This document shows, one piece after another, positions 1 through 6,105 of a stretch of DNA of 15,059 nucleotides. This DNA is from Patescibacteria group bacterium (GTDB taxonomy: Bacteria > Patescibacteria > Microgenomatia > Daviesbacterales > UBA10151): assembly GCA_023487645.1 (NCBI GenBank), contig JAMDBX010000011.1:1-15059 (forward strand), read 5' to 3'. Position 1 is the first letter of the stretch, and the number at the start of each line of letters is the position of its first letter. The position numbers and the translations under genes were made by a program. Below the pieces are notes generated by a model. The model was not told the origin of the DNA and searched no databases. It worked only from the letters and a program-made list of their open reading frames with translations.

Positions 1-25
1 GCCCGGCGCGATTTACAATCAATAT
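1..25. repeat. Inverted-repeat arm at left edge (partner 459-483)
   Basis: Bases 1-25 are the exact reverse complement of 459-483. After one short mismatch (c versus at), six further bases (27-32, agtttc) also match the complement of 451-456. The arm begins at the very first base of the window, so the repeat could extend further left. A fold-back contig-end artefact is as likely as a real inverted repeat. Confidence 0.85.
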
Positions 26-692
26 CAGTTTCATTTCCCACCACCCCGGAAATAATTTCCGCCGCTTTAAAATCATGGGTTACGACTAACTCATGCAAAG
101 TAACATTGCCGCCCATCGAATGACCAAAAACGCCGATTTTATTAGGATCAGCATCAGGATATTTTTTTATTGATGCCAAGGCATTCATGCTGTCGGTGAC
201 ATAGCTTGGTGAGATATAAGGCTGCTCAGGTTTTCCTTGTGAGGAGCCGTTGCCCCGGTAATCAGGCTTGAAAACAATATATCCGGCGCTGGCAAGCGGT
301 TCAACCATAACTGCATAACTTTCAGCAGTGGAGTATTGTGCTGGCGGGATATAGCCATGGTTAAAAATGATCACCGGCCAGCCGCCATTTGGTTTTTGTC
401 CTTGGGGAACAGTTAAAAGGGCAAATTGTTTTAAGCCTTCTGATTGATAGGAAACTATATATTGATTGTAAATCGCGCCGGGCGTCAAAGTTTGCTCGAT
501 GGTGATATTGCTGCCTGGATAGGATTTTTGTTGCATGGCAGCAATGGTCAGCGGAGACTGGTTGGTGACCGGGGCTGAGGGTGCGGAAGAAGGGGAAACT
601 GTTGGGGACGGAGCGGGTTTTTTAAGCCGGAGGTATAGGCCTAGCCCTAAAAAGATGACGATCAACAAGGTTATTACGGCCGCTAGTTTCAT
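1..692 (-). CDS. Exported/anchored alpha/beta hydrolase (dienelactone hydrolase or S9 peptidase-like), partial
   Basis: The gene starts at the ATG read leftward from 692 and runs off the window, so about 230 codons are visible and the C-terminus is absent. Residues about 4-22 form a hydrophobic segment (AVITLLIVIFLGLGLYL) followed by a Pro/Ser/Thr-rich linker of about 25 residues. This suggests a membrane-anchored protein with its catalytic domain outside; no lipobox Cys is visible. The body carries a strand ending FNHGY (oxyanion-hole region), then FKPDYRGNGSS, and the nucleophile elbow GHSMGG, all typical of alpha/beta hydrolases of the dienelactone-hydrolase/prolyl-oligopeptidase type. The catalytic acid and His lie beyond the edge. 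Substrate unknown; an esterase or peptidase is inferred. The last ~10 codons before the edge (about 1-32) may not be genuine because they mirror 451-483. An AAGGAAG sequence lies about 13 nt before the ATG and an extended -10 lies upstream. Confidence 0.85.
   Translation of the reverse strand, partial: MKLAAVITLLIVIFLGLGLYLRLKKPAPSPTVSPSSAPSAPVTNQSPLTIAAMQQKSYPGSNITIEQTLTPGAIYNQYIVSYQSEGLKQFALLTVPQGQKPNGGWPVIIFNHGYIPPAQYSTAESYAVMVEPLASAGYIVFKPDYRGNGSSQGKPEQPYISPSYVTDSMNALASIKKYPDADPNKIGVFGHSMGGNVTLHELVVTHDFKAAEIISGVVGNETDIDCKSRR
459..483. repeat. Inverted-repeat arm inside hydrolase gene (partner 1-25)
   Basis: This copy lies within the hydrolase reading frame and encodes PGAIYNQY in a conserved-looking stretch just after the linker, so it is probably the authentic copy. 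The copy at 1-25 lies antisense to the same gene. Confidence 0.85.
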
Positions 693-725
693 AGTCCAAT
701 TATTTCTTCCTTATTTATTACAGTG

Positions 726-734
726 ATTTTACCA
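726..734 (-). promoter_or_regulatory. Extended -10 promoter for the anchored hydrolase
   Basis: Read on the minus strand, the sequence is TGGTAAAAT, matching the extended -10 pattern TGnTATAAT with one change. A start of transcription about 7 nt downstream would leave a leader of roughly 25 nt that contains the AAGGAAG ribosome-binding candidate. No convincing -35 box is seen, which extended -10 promoters tolerate. Confidence 0.45.
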
Positions 735-754
735 AAAACTAGATAAATCTTTTG

Positions 755-760
755 TAAGAT
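755..760 (+). promoter_or_regulatory. -10 box (TAAGAT) close to the start of the channel-like gene
   Basis: TAAGAT, directly preceded by TG, ends 10 nt before the ATG at 771. The predicted leader is only about 3-4 nt, and no Shine-Dalgarno sequence lies between. This fits a near-leaderless transcript, as at several other genes here. Confidence 0.4.
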
Positions 761-770
761 TAAAAACACT

Positions 771-1538
771 ATGCCAAATGTCGGAACATCTGTGGTTGCA
801 ACTGTCACTGATACTTTTAATAGGATCATTTTGTTTATTCCGCAGTTTATAGCCGGGTTGGTTATTTTAGTGATTGGTTGGGCGTTGGCGGTGATTTTAA
901 AATATGTTGCCAAAAGGCTGTTTGACTGGATCGGGCTGGATAGGTTTTTGACCAGGGTAGGTTTGGAGGAAAAAACCGGGACTCACCACATTTGGACGGA
1001 GATTGCTTCCCAGGTGGTTTTCTGGTTTGTCTTTTTAGCTTTTCTGATCCCGGCATTTAATGCCTGGCAGCTTACCAATGTGACGGCTCTTTTAAATCAA
1101 ATTCTGTTTTACATTCCTAACGTCTTTGCGGCAGTGGTAATTGGGTTTATTGGTTATGTTATTGCCAATATTGCTTATAATTTAGTGAAGAATGCCGCGA
1201 GCGGAGCAGGGACTGCGGGCGCTAGCCTGCTTGGTCAGGTGGCCAAATATGCTTTGTATATTTTTACTGCCCTGGTGGTTTTAAATCAGTTGCAAATTGC
1301 TTCTAATTTGATCCAGCTGTTTGTAGCAGGATTGGTGGCTATGGCGGCTTTAGCCGGAGGGTTAGCTTTTGGTTTAGGCGGGCAAGACGTTGCCAGGGAT
1401 ATGCTTAATCGGTTGTCCGGTTTAAAAGCAGCCCGTCAAATTGGTGGACAGGCTGGCAGGCAGGCAGTTTATGCCAGCCAGGTTCGTCCGGGCAAAACTT
1501 CAAAGCATTCTCAAAACAAAGAAGAAAAGAAAGCATAA
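771..1538 (+). CDS. Mechanosensitive-channel-related TM-helix repeat membrane protein
   Basis: The 255-residue protein has about five hydrophobic segments at residues 22-45, 80-97, 112-138, 154-172 and 178-203. Segments 1 and 3 share the pattern IPxxxAxxVIxxIGxxxA, the hallmark of the conserved TM-helix repeat (PF05552) found in small-conductance mechanosensitive channel relatives. The last segment ends AGGLAFGLGGQDVARDML, which resembles the pore-lining helix and following linker of MscS. The cytoplasmic beta domain of MscS is absent. Instead there is a basic, Gln/Lys-rich tail of about 45 residues (ending KEEKKA). The role is inferred to be a membrane channel or osmotic/tension-responsive pore; direct channel activity is unproven for such short forms. 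It is transcribed divergently from the anchored hydrolase and converges on the next gene with a 5-nt gap, too short for an intrinsic terminator. Confidence 0.85.
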   Translation: MPNVGTSVVATVTDTFNRIILFIPQFIAGLVILVIGWALAVILKYVAKRLFDWIGLDRFLTRVGLEEKTGTHHIWTEIASQVVFWFVFLAFLIPAFNAWQLTNVTALLNQILFYIPNVFAAVVIGFIGYVIANIAYNLVKNAASGAGTAGASLLGQVAKYALYIFTALVVLNQLQIASNLIQLFVAGLVAMAALAGGLAFGLGGQDVARDMLNRLSGLKAARQIGGQAGRQAVYASQVRPGKTSKHSQNKEEKKA

Positions 1539-1543
1539 TTTCT

Positions 1544-2410
1544 TTAAGTGCGAAGCCACTCGATAATTATTGATTTCAGTTCATCTTCATATCTTCTGAA
1601 CCAATGATCGGCATTGTCAATTAATTTTGTGGTGACTGCTGGTAGTTGTTGGCTAAGGATTTCTAAGGCAGAAGCAGGGTTTTCCTGGTATTGGGTTTTT
1701 GCTCCATACACAGCTAGTATAGGGCAATTAATTCTTTTTAATTCATTTAAATCATCACTAAAATGGAAAAGCTGGCCTTCTGCGGACTTTGGATCCGCCA
1801 AACTTAAAAACCGTTGGGCACTCAGCTCCACCCCGAAAGGAATCCAGTCAGGCATGGCTTTTTGGGGATTTCCTGAATCAATATATTCCCGGGCTATTCC
1901 TAAAGCCTCTTTGTACCGGCTACCCAAATCCTTTTTGGTTACGGCCGGATCATCAGTCGGTTCCAAAAGAATTAAACCTTTGATATCTGTTTTTGTTTGA
2001 GATGCATAGTAAGCTGCTTTTTGGGAACCAGTGCTGTGGCCTTGCAGATAAAGGTTGTTGTAGCCTAGGCTTTGCATAAAATTAACAGCGGATTCGATGT
2101 CGATTAAGCAGTCTTCGAAGCGCTCCAAACTTCCGCCCAGTTTGGCATACTCAATATTCGAGCCATTCTTTTTCATAAATTCCTGCACAAATCCAGCTCC
2201 CCGGTTATTAAAAGTCAGAAAGGAAAAGCTTTTATCAATTAATCCCTGGGCAATATGCTCCAGGAAAATATTTTCATAAAAATTGCCGGTCCAACCATGG
2301 ATATGGATGACAGCACTTTTGGTTGGTTGTTCCGTTTCAAATAGCAAACCTTGCAGCTCTAAGTTATCTTTGGTTTGCAGTCTAACTATTTTTGCTTTTA
2401 ATTTAGCCAT
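1544..2410 (-). CDS. Cytoplasmic alpha/beta hydrolase
   Basis: The protein is 288 residues from the ATG at 2410 (MAKLKAKIVRLQTKD). The frame is open further upstream, but a TATAAT box 7 nt before this ATG and the start of a divergent gene at 2446 both favour this start. Key elements are IHIHGWTGN (residues 35-43, oxyanion region), FNNRGAG (67-73) and GHSTGS (124-129, nucleophile Ser126). The C-terminal NADHWF supplies the likely catalytic His269. The usual acid position after ILAVYGAK is not an obvious Asp (TQYQE follows), so the acid assignment is uncertain. There is no signal peptide. It resembles small-molecule esterase/lipase-like hydrolases; substrate unknown. The protein is complete in length for the fold. 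Confidence 0.85.
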   Translation of the reverse strand: MAKLKAKIVRLQTKDNLELQGLLFETEQPTKSAVIHIHGWTGNFYENIFLEHIAQGLIDKSFSFLTFNNRGAGFVQEFMKKNGSNIEYAKLGGSLERFEDCLIDIESAVNFMQSLGYNNLYLQGHSTGSQKAAYYASQTKTDIKGLILLEPTDDPAVTKKDLGSRYKEALGIAREYIDSGNPQKAMPDWIPFGVELSAQRFLSLADPKSAEGQLFHFSDDLNELKRINCPILAVYGAKTQYQENPASALEILSQQLPAVTTKLIDNADHWFRRYEDELKSIIIEWLRT

Positions 2411-2417
2411 TGGGTTT

Positions 2418-2423
2418 ATTATA
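2418..2423 (-). promoter_or_regulatory. Perfect TATAAT -10 box, leaderless promoter of the alpha/beta hydrolase
   Basis: On the minus strand TATAAT is followed by seven bases (aaaccca) and then the ATG at 2410. Initiation at the usual distance from a -10 box would fall on or next to the A of the start codon, so the mRNA should be leaderless. No Shine-Dalgarno sequence is present. Confidence 0.55.
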
Positions 2424-2430
2424 TACATTT

Positions 2431-2439
2431 TGTTATTAT
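2431..2439 (+). promoter_or_regulatory. Extended -10 (TGTTATTAT), leaderless promoter of the methyltransferase
   Basis: TGtTATTAT matches the extended -10 consensus with one change and is separated from the ATG at 2446 by six bases (tggggt). This places transcription start at the start codon. The divergent hydrolase has its own -10 only a few bases away, so two promoters share a 35-bp spacer. Confidence 0.55.
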
Positions 2440-2445
2440 TGGGGT

Positions 2446-3306
2446 ATGTCAGATGTGAGCTTAAATGAAACTTCGTATGTTTGGAAACAAATCGCCCAAA
2501 GTTGGGGGACTTATTTTGATTCTCCCAGCCGGCCCTCAAAAATGGAAGTGGACCAATACAAAAAATGGCTGAAAAATATTTCCGAAGGCAAAACCGGACT
2601 AAAGGGATTGGTATTAGGGGCTACGCCGGAACTGCGGGATGCACTGGTTGAAAGCAACTTTAATTCCTGCATAATTGATATTAATTGGGAAATGATTTTG
2701 GCCATGACTGAACTTTTAAAGACCAAAAATCCCAATGAGGTGATTATCAAAGCCAACTGGTTAAATAACCCTTTACAGAACGGGTATTTTGATGTGGTGT
2801 TAGGAGATGCTGTTTTGCCGAATCTGCCGTGGGAAAAAAGGGATGAGTTTTATTGTGAGATTAAAAGATTGTTGAAAACAGGCGGCTATTTTATGAATCG
2901 GGCGTTTTTTGTGCCGGAAAAGAAGCCTTTTGCTAATATTGATGAATTACTAAAAGCTTTTGCACAAAAGCCAGCTTCGAATAAAACTGCTTTAGAGTTG
3001 GTTTTTGAAATCCAAATTCTGACCCACTCAGAAACTGATCATCTGGGATCAATGGAAAAAGTAGTGGCAGTGGTGGAAAAACTACGGGGCAACAACGGAT
3101 TCAATTTTGACAGCGAAGAGCTTAATAAAACACTGGATATCGTGTGGGATTACTGGTTAAAGACTGCCCGTCAGAAGATTTGGATTTATCCCTTTGAAAG
3201 GGAGGAAGAGGCAGAGTATAAAAAGTATTTTGAAACCGAGGCCAAATTTTGCTCCACCGATCACCCTTACGGCAAAATTACCCCAATGTATCTGCTGAAA
3301 TCATAA
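2446..3306 (+). CDS. Class I SAM-dependent methyltransferase-like protein
   Basis: The 286-residue protein starts at the ATG at 2446 (MSDVSLNETS); a longer frame begins at 2410 but would run into the divergent gene's start codon and promoter. A Rossmann-type core is visible: GLVLGATPELRDAL (residues 54-67, motif I), CIIDINWEMI (75-84, acidic end of strand 2), YFDVVLGDAVL (114-124, strand 4) and a following LLKTGGYFMNRAF (142-154, the usual post-motif III turn). The glycine motif is atypical (LGATPE instead of GxGxG), as in a subset of small class I methyltransferases. The C-terminal ~130 residues are not recognisable and may bind substrate. Substrate unknown. The gene overlaps the convergent DUF167 gene by 6 bp. 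Confidence 0.75.
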   Translation: MSDVSLNETSYVWKQIAQSWGTYFDSPSRPSKMEVDQYKKWLKNISEGKTGLKGLVLGATPELRDALVESNFNSCIIDINWEMILAMTELLKTKNPNEVIIKANWLNNPLQNGYFDVVLGDAVLPNLPWEKRDEFYCEIKRLLKTGGYFMNRAFFVPEKKPFANIDELLKAFAQKPASNKTALELVFEIQILTHSETDHLGSMEKVVAVVEKLRGNNGFNFDSEELNKTLDIVWDYWLKTARQKIWIYPFEREEEAEYKKYFETEAKFCSTDHPYGKITPMYLLKS

Positions 3307-3522
3307 CTGCAGCTCAAATACTTTATATTTTGATTTGGCTCCGGAAATAAGCTTCACATTTGATTTACTGGTTTTAAAATAATCTGCCAAAGCTTCACTG
3401 GTAGCTTTATTGGCTTTACCCTCCAAAGGCGGCTGGTTAACGTAAACATGCAAGGTTCCCAGTAAATCTTTTTCTATCCTTTCCCGTCTGGCTCCGGGAT
3501 GAACAATAACGGTAATTTTCAT
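3301..3522 (-). CDS. DUF167 / YggU (UPF0235) family protein
   Basis: The protein is 73 residues from the ATG at 3522: MKITVIVHPGARRERI. Upstream in-frame ATG and TTG codons exist at 3537 and 3540, but a TATGAT box six bases before 3522 makes the shorter start more likely, and it gives the usual family N-terminus. Diagnostic motifs are HPGARRERI (8-16), the central NQPPLEGKANKA (29-40), in which PPxEGKAN is the family signature, and LISGAKSKYKVF near the C-terminus. Family members are small alpha/beta proteins of unclear function, sometimes located near cell-division genes; nothing here adds to that. The last 6 bp overlap the end of the convergent methyltransferase gene. Confidence 0.9.
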   Translation of the reverse strand: MKITVIVHPGARRERIEKDLLGTLHVYVNQPPLEGKANKATSEALADYFKTSKSNVKLISGAKSKYKVFELQL

Positions 3523-3528
3523 GATTTG

Positions 3529-3534
3529 ATCATA
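3529..3534 (-). promoter_or_regulatory. -10 box (TATGAT), predicted leaderless promoter of the DUF167 gene
   Basis: On the minus strand TATGAT, preceded by TG, is followed by caaatc and then the ATG at 3522. The six-base spacing places transcription start at the start codon. No Shine-Dalgarno sequence is available. Confidence 0.5.
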
Positions 3535-3608
3535 CATCAATTTCTTACCAAAATCTTCCGGGATACTGATGGGGGATTATTACAGATTTGTTAAGGTTAA
3601 GCTTCAAA

Positions 3609-4178
3609 ATGAAAAGGAGGATTATTTTGGGAATATTTACCAGGCATGGAGATGCTGATAAGGCTTTGTTACGTTTAAGAAAAGAAGGAATAGAAGTCAA
3701 AGAGATTTCAGTTATTGTCAGGCAAGACATAGTAAGCAGCTATCGTTCACCCAAAAATGAATCAGAGGGGATTCTGACAGGGAGTGTTTTAGGAGGCTTG
3801 GCCGGTCTTTTAATCGGTCTGACCCCGGTGATTTTGCCGGGGATAGGTGCAGTTTTGGTGGTTGGACCACTGACGGTGTTAACGACTACCTTAATGGGAG
3901 TTTTGGCCGGCGGGTTAATCGGCACGCTGGTGGAAATAGGCGTGCCGGAGCGTTCGGCCAAAATTTTTGAAAAAAGCATCAAAAAAGGGGGAGTTTTACT
4001 GGCTGTTACAGCTAATTACAAAAATGAGAAGCAGGTGCGGCAAATTTTGGACATGCATGATGTTAAGGACTTAACTATTATCCCTTCCGCTAGAAAGGTC
4101 AGCGGGCAACTGTTGGAACAACAAATCAGTGTAGCTTACCCAAGCAGGATTGCCAAGCCTGTCAGAAGAAAGGAGTAA
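3609..4178 (+). CDS. Membrane-associated DUF1269/general-stress-like glycine-rich protein
   Basis: From the ATG at 3609 the protein is 189 residues. Residues 5-40 (IILGIFTRHGDADKALLRLRK...EISVIVR) resemble the small ferredoxin-like N-terminal domain of general-stress proteins of the GsiB-unrelated 17M/DUF1269 type, in which a short IxGxF strand is followed by a helix. Residues 55-112 form a glycine-rich hydrophobic hairpin (ILTGSVLGGLAGLLIG, then GVLAGGLIGTLVEIG), consistent with membrane insertion or a glycine zipper. Residues 113-160 (VPERSAKIFEKSIKKGGVLLAVTA) repeat the strand-helix pattern. Function unknown; stress association is family-level inference. An alternative in-frame TTG start at 3627 has a perfect AGGAGG six bases upstream and would drop the first six residues. 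The downstream DsbA-like remnant follows after 11 nt. Confidence 0.75.
   Translation: MKRRIILGIFTRHGDADKALLRLRKEGIEVKEISVIVRQDIVSSYRSPKNESEGILTGSVLGGLAGLLIGLTPVILPGIGAVLVVGPLTVLTTTLMGVLAGGLIGTLVEIGVPERSAKIFEKSIKKGGVLLAVTANYKNEKQVRQILDMHDVKDLTIIPSARKVSGQLLEQQISVAYPSRIAKPVRRKE
3615..3620 (+). promoter_or_regulatory. Perfect SD (AGGAGG) inside the start region, serving an alternative TTG start
   Basis: AGGAGG lies within codons 3-4 counted from the ATG at 3609 and is followed by attatt and an in-frame TTG at 3627. Spacing is ideal for initiation at that TTG. A candidate -10 box TAAGCT (3598-3603) lies five bases before the ATG, so a transcript starting there would be leaderless for the ATG while carrying a normal SD for the TTG. 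Confidence 0.4.
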
Positions 4179-4189
4179 GGTAAATAGTA

Positions 4190-4405
4190 ATGACGCAACT
4201 GGCTGTTCCGGTGGGAAAAGATGACCATACTTTAGGAAATCCTAAAGCTACGGTGATATTGTTGGAGTATGGGGATTTTGAATGCCCTAATTGCGGAGAA
4301 GCTTTTCCGGTTGTGCAGGTTGAGGAGCGGATACACCAGAATTTTATTAGCGGTGTTGAAAGTGGGGTTAATGGCACGCCAACCTTTCTTATAAATGGAG
4401 GCTGA
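4190..4405 (+). pseudogene. DsbA-like thioredoxin-fold remnant with internal deletion
   Basis: The 71-residue frame begins like an ordinary DsbA/thioredoxin_4 domain: HTLGNPKATVILLEYGDFEC, then the active site C32-P-N-C35. It then passes directly from FPVVQVEE to RIHQNFISGVESGVNGTPTF, which is the C-terminal part of the same fold with the cis-Pro loop (T63-P64). About 100 residues, the helical insertion and part of the core in full-length relatives, are missing with the frame kept. A stop follows right after LINGG, where relatives normally continue for another helix. The CxxC and cis-Pro elements are intact, but the fold is unlikely to close. No signal peptide is present. AAGGAG in the last codons of the preceding gene could serve as a distant ribosome-binding site. 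Most likely decayed; a working mini-protein cannot be excluded. Confidence 0.75.
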
Positions 4406-4434
4406 AAAAACTAGAATTTTAATCTTCCAGAAAG

Positions 4435-4440
4435 TATAAT
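4435..4440 (+). promoter_or_regulatory. Perfect TATAAT -10 box upstream of the serine hydrolase
   Basis: TATAAT ends 20 nt before the ATG at 4461, predicting a leader of about 13-14 nt. The -35 region at 17-bp spacing (4412-4417, TAGAAT) is a weak match. The 55-nt spacer after the DsbA-like remnant contains nothing else recognisable. Confidence 0.5.
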
Positions 4441-4460
4441 TTTCAAGCCGGAATTTTTGG

Positions 4461-5378
4461 ATGGATAATAATTATATTGTTGGTTTGAAATTAAAGCCGC
4501 AAAGACAAAAGAAAAAGGTATGGGCTTGGATACTATTGCTGATCCTTGTGGCGATTGGTATATCCGGAGTTTTTAAGCGGTCTCCGGAATTGATCAGTCC
4601 ATTAAGTAGAATAAACAATTCCCTAAGAAATATCGTAGATGAATCTTTAACAGGAGCCAGGGGTACATATGGGATTGCTATAAAAAACTTAAAAAGTGGT
4701 GAAAGTTATTATTTTAATGAGCATAGAGTTTTTGAAACCGGAAGTCTTTATAAATTATGGATTATGGCCACGGTTTTTAAACAAATTCAAGACGGTGGGT
4801 TAACCGAAGACCAAGTTTTGAGTGAGGATATCGCCGCTTTAAATGAAAAATTTAACATCGATCCTGATTCGGCAGAGCTTAAGGAAGGGACAGTAACTTT
4901 GACAGTACATGATGCGTTATTGCAGATGATTGCTATTTCCCATAACTATGCAGCTTTGCTCCTGACTGAAAAAGTTAAATTATCTTCTGTGGCTGCTTTT
5001 TTGAAAGAAAATGGCTTTAGTGAATCATCTGTTGGAACTGATGGCGACCCGCCGAAATCTACCCCTGCCGATATCGCCCTTTTTTATGAAAGGCTATACA
5101 AAGGTGAATTAGCTAATCAGCAATATACACAGGAGATGGCTGATTTATTAAAGAATCAACAATCCGATGATGGGTTACCTAAATATTTGCCGGATGAAGT
5201 ACCCGTCGCTAACAAAACCGGGGATATTGGTTGGTTTAAGCATGATGCCGGGATCATTTACACCGGTAATGGAGATTACATAATAACCATCATGTCAGAA
5301 AGTGATTATCCCCCGGGAGCCCAGGAAAGAATAGCCATGATTTCTAAAGAGGTTTATGAGTACTTTACTAAAAAGTAA
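4461..5378 (+). CDS. Membrane-anchored class A beta-lactamase-fold serine hydrolase
   Basis: The 305-residue protein has a basic N-terminus, a single transmembrane segment at about 20-37 (VWAWILLLILVAIGISGVF) and an extracytoplasmic domain. Active-site motifs of the penicillin-recognising fold are in order: S95-L-Y-K98 (SxxK), S160-H-N162 (in place of SDN) and K252-T-G254. The ExxLN motif of the omega loop, which carries the deacylating Glu166 of true class A beta-lactamases, is not seen; the corresponding stretch is GTDGDPPKSTPADIALFYER. It is therefore better called a beta-lactamase-related serine hydrolase, perhaps a slow penicillin-binding or peptidoglycan-acting enzyme, than a resistance determinant. 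Length is normal for the family plus anchor. It is monocistronic and converges on the phosphoesterase gene with a 10-nt gap. Confidence 0.85.
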   Translation: MDNNYIVGLKLKPQRQKKKVWAWILLLILVAIGISGVFKRSPELISPLSRINNSLRNIVDESLTGARGTYGIAIKNLKSGESYYFNEHRVFETGSLYKLWIMATVFKQIQDGGLTEDQVLSEDIAALNEKFNIDPDSAELKEGTVTLTVHDALLQMIAISHNYAALLLTEKVKLSSVAAFLKENGFSESSVGTDGDPPKSTPADIALFYERLYKGELANQQYTQEMADLLKNQQSDDGLPKYLPDEVPVANKTGDIGWFKHDAGIIYTGNGDYIITIMSESDYPPGAQERIAMISKEVYEYFTKK

Positions 5379-5388
5379 CTAAGCAACT

Positions 5389-6105
5389 TCATATCTCTAA
5401 GATCATATATGGTTGGTGGGGTGAGATTCTGGAGAGCAGGGGGAAAGAGACATTGTAAACCGGAACACCTCGGGCAGTTTTACCCTTCGGACTGCCGTGA
5501 TGAGCATGGCCATGAAAGACTGCTGTTACGCCAAAATTTTCAATCGGTTCAATCAATCGGCTGCTTCCTAACATCGGGTAGATTTCTAAAGATTCACCCA
5601 CCACTGTTTGACGGATGGGGGAATAGTGAAGCAGGACAACCTTTTTGTCAGTCTCCAGTCTTATTAAGGATTCCTCTAACTTTATGGATTCATTGACTGC
5701 TTCATAAACAAATTGTTTAAGGACTCGTTCTCCAAAGGGGTCGGTTTGGTGATTATCAAAACCGCCGCAAAAGCCTTTGACACCGGCAAAACCGATTCCT
5801 TTATAAATATAGGGGTGATTTCCTAAAAGAAATAAATGTTCGGCCGAAAGAATTTTTTTAATTTCCTCATGTTGGTTATTTTCGTGATCGTGATTTCCCA
5901 ATACTCCGACCATCGGTATTTTGCAAAAGCTTAACTCCTCAGCCAACACTTTCGCCTCAGAAACCAAGCCTTCGTTGGTTAAGTCTCCGCAAATTAATAA
6001 GATATCAGCCTTCCCGGAGACTTCTTCAAAGACTTGTCTGAAAGCTCCTACGTTTTCTTCTTGAGTATGTAAATCAGCCATGGCGGCAATACGGACTTTG
6101 GTCAT
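5389..6105 (-). CDS. Calcineurin-like metallophosphoesterase
   Basis: The 238-residue protein shows the full metal-binding set of this fold: D11-L-H13, G40-D41 (ICGDLTNEG), G70-N-H-D73, H160 (VLLHYSP) and G199-H200-A-H202. Signature stretches include GIGFAGVKGFCGGF and LGSSRLIEPIENF, which I recognise as conserved in a family of bacterial phosphoesterases encoded beside a nucleotidyltransferase. There is no signal peptide, so it acts in the cytoplasm. Substrate unknown; a phosphodiester or phosphoprotein bond is inferred. Its ATG overlaps the TGA of the upstream nucleotidyltransferase gene by four bases, indicating translational coupling and a shared task. It ends 10 nt from the convergent serine hydrolase gene, with no terminator between. 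Confidence 0.9.
   Translation of the reverse strand: MTKVRIAAMADLHTQEENVGAFRQVFEEVSGKADILLICGDLTNEGLVSEAKVLAEELSFCKIPMVGVLGNHDHENNQHEEIKKILSAEHLFLLGNHPYIYKGIGFAGVKGFCGGFDNHQTDPFGERVLKQFVYEAVNESIKLEESLIRLETDKKVVLLHYSPIRQTVVGESLEIYPMLGSSRLIEPIENFGVTAVFHGHAHHGSPKGKTARGVPVYNVSFPLLSRISPHQPYMILEI

Noticed and set aside
535..726. 63-residue plus-strand frame near the left end
   Set aside because: It is antisense to the N-terminal anchor and linker of the partial hydrolase, with no recognisable content.
1614..2000. 128-residue plus-strand open frame
   Set aside because: It lies antisense within the alpha/beta hydrolase gene, which has clear catalytic motifs; the composition is that of a shadow frame.
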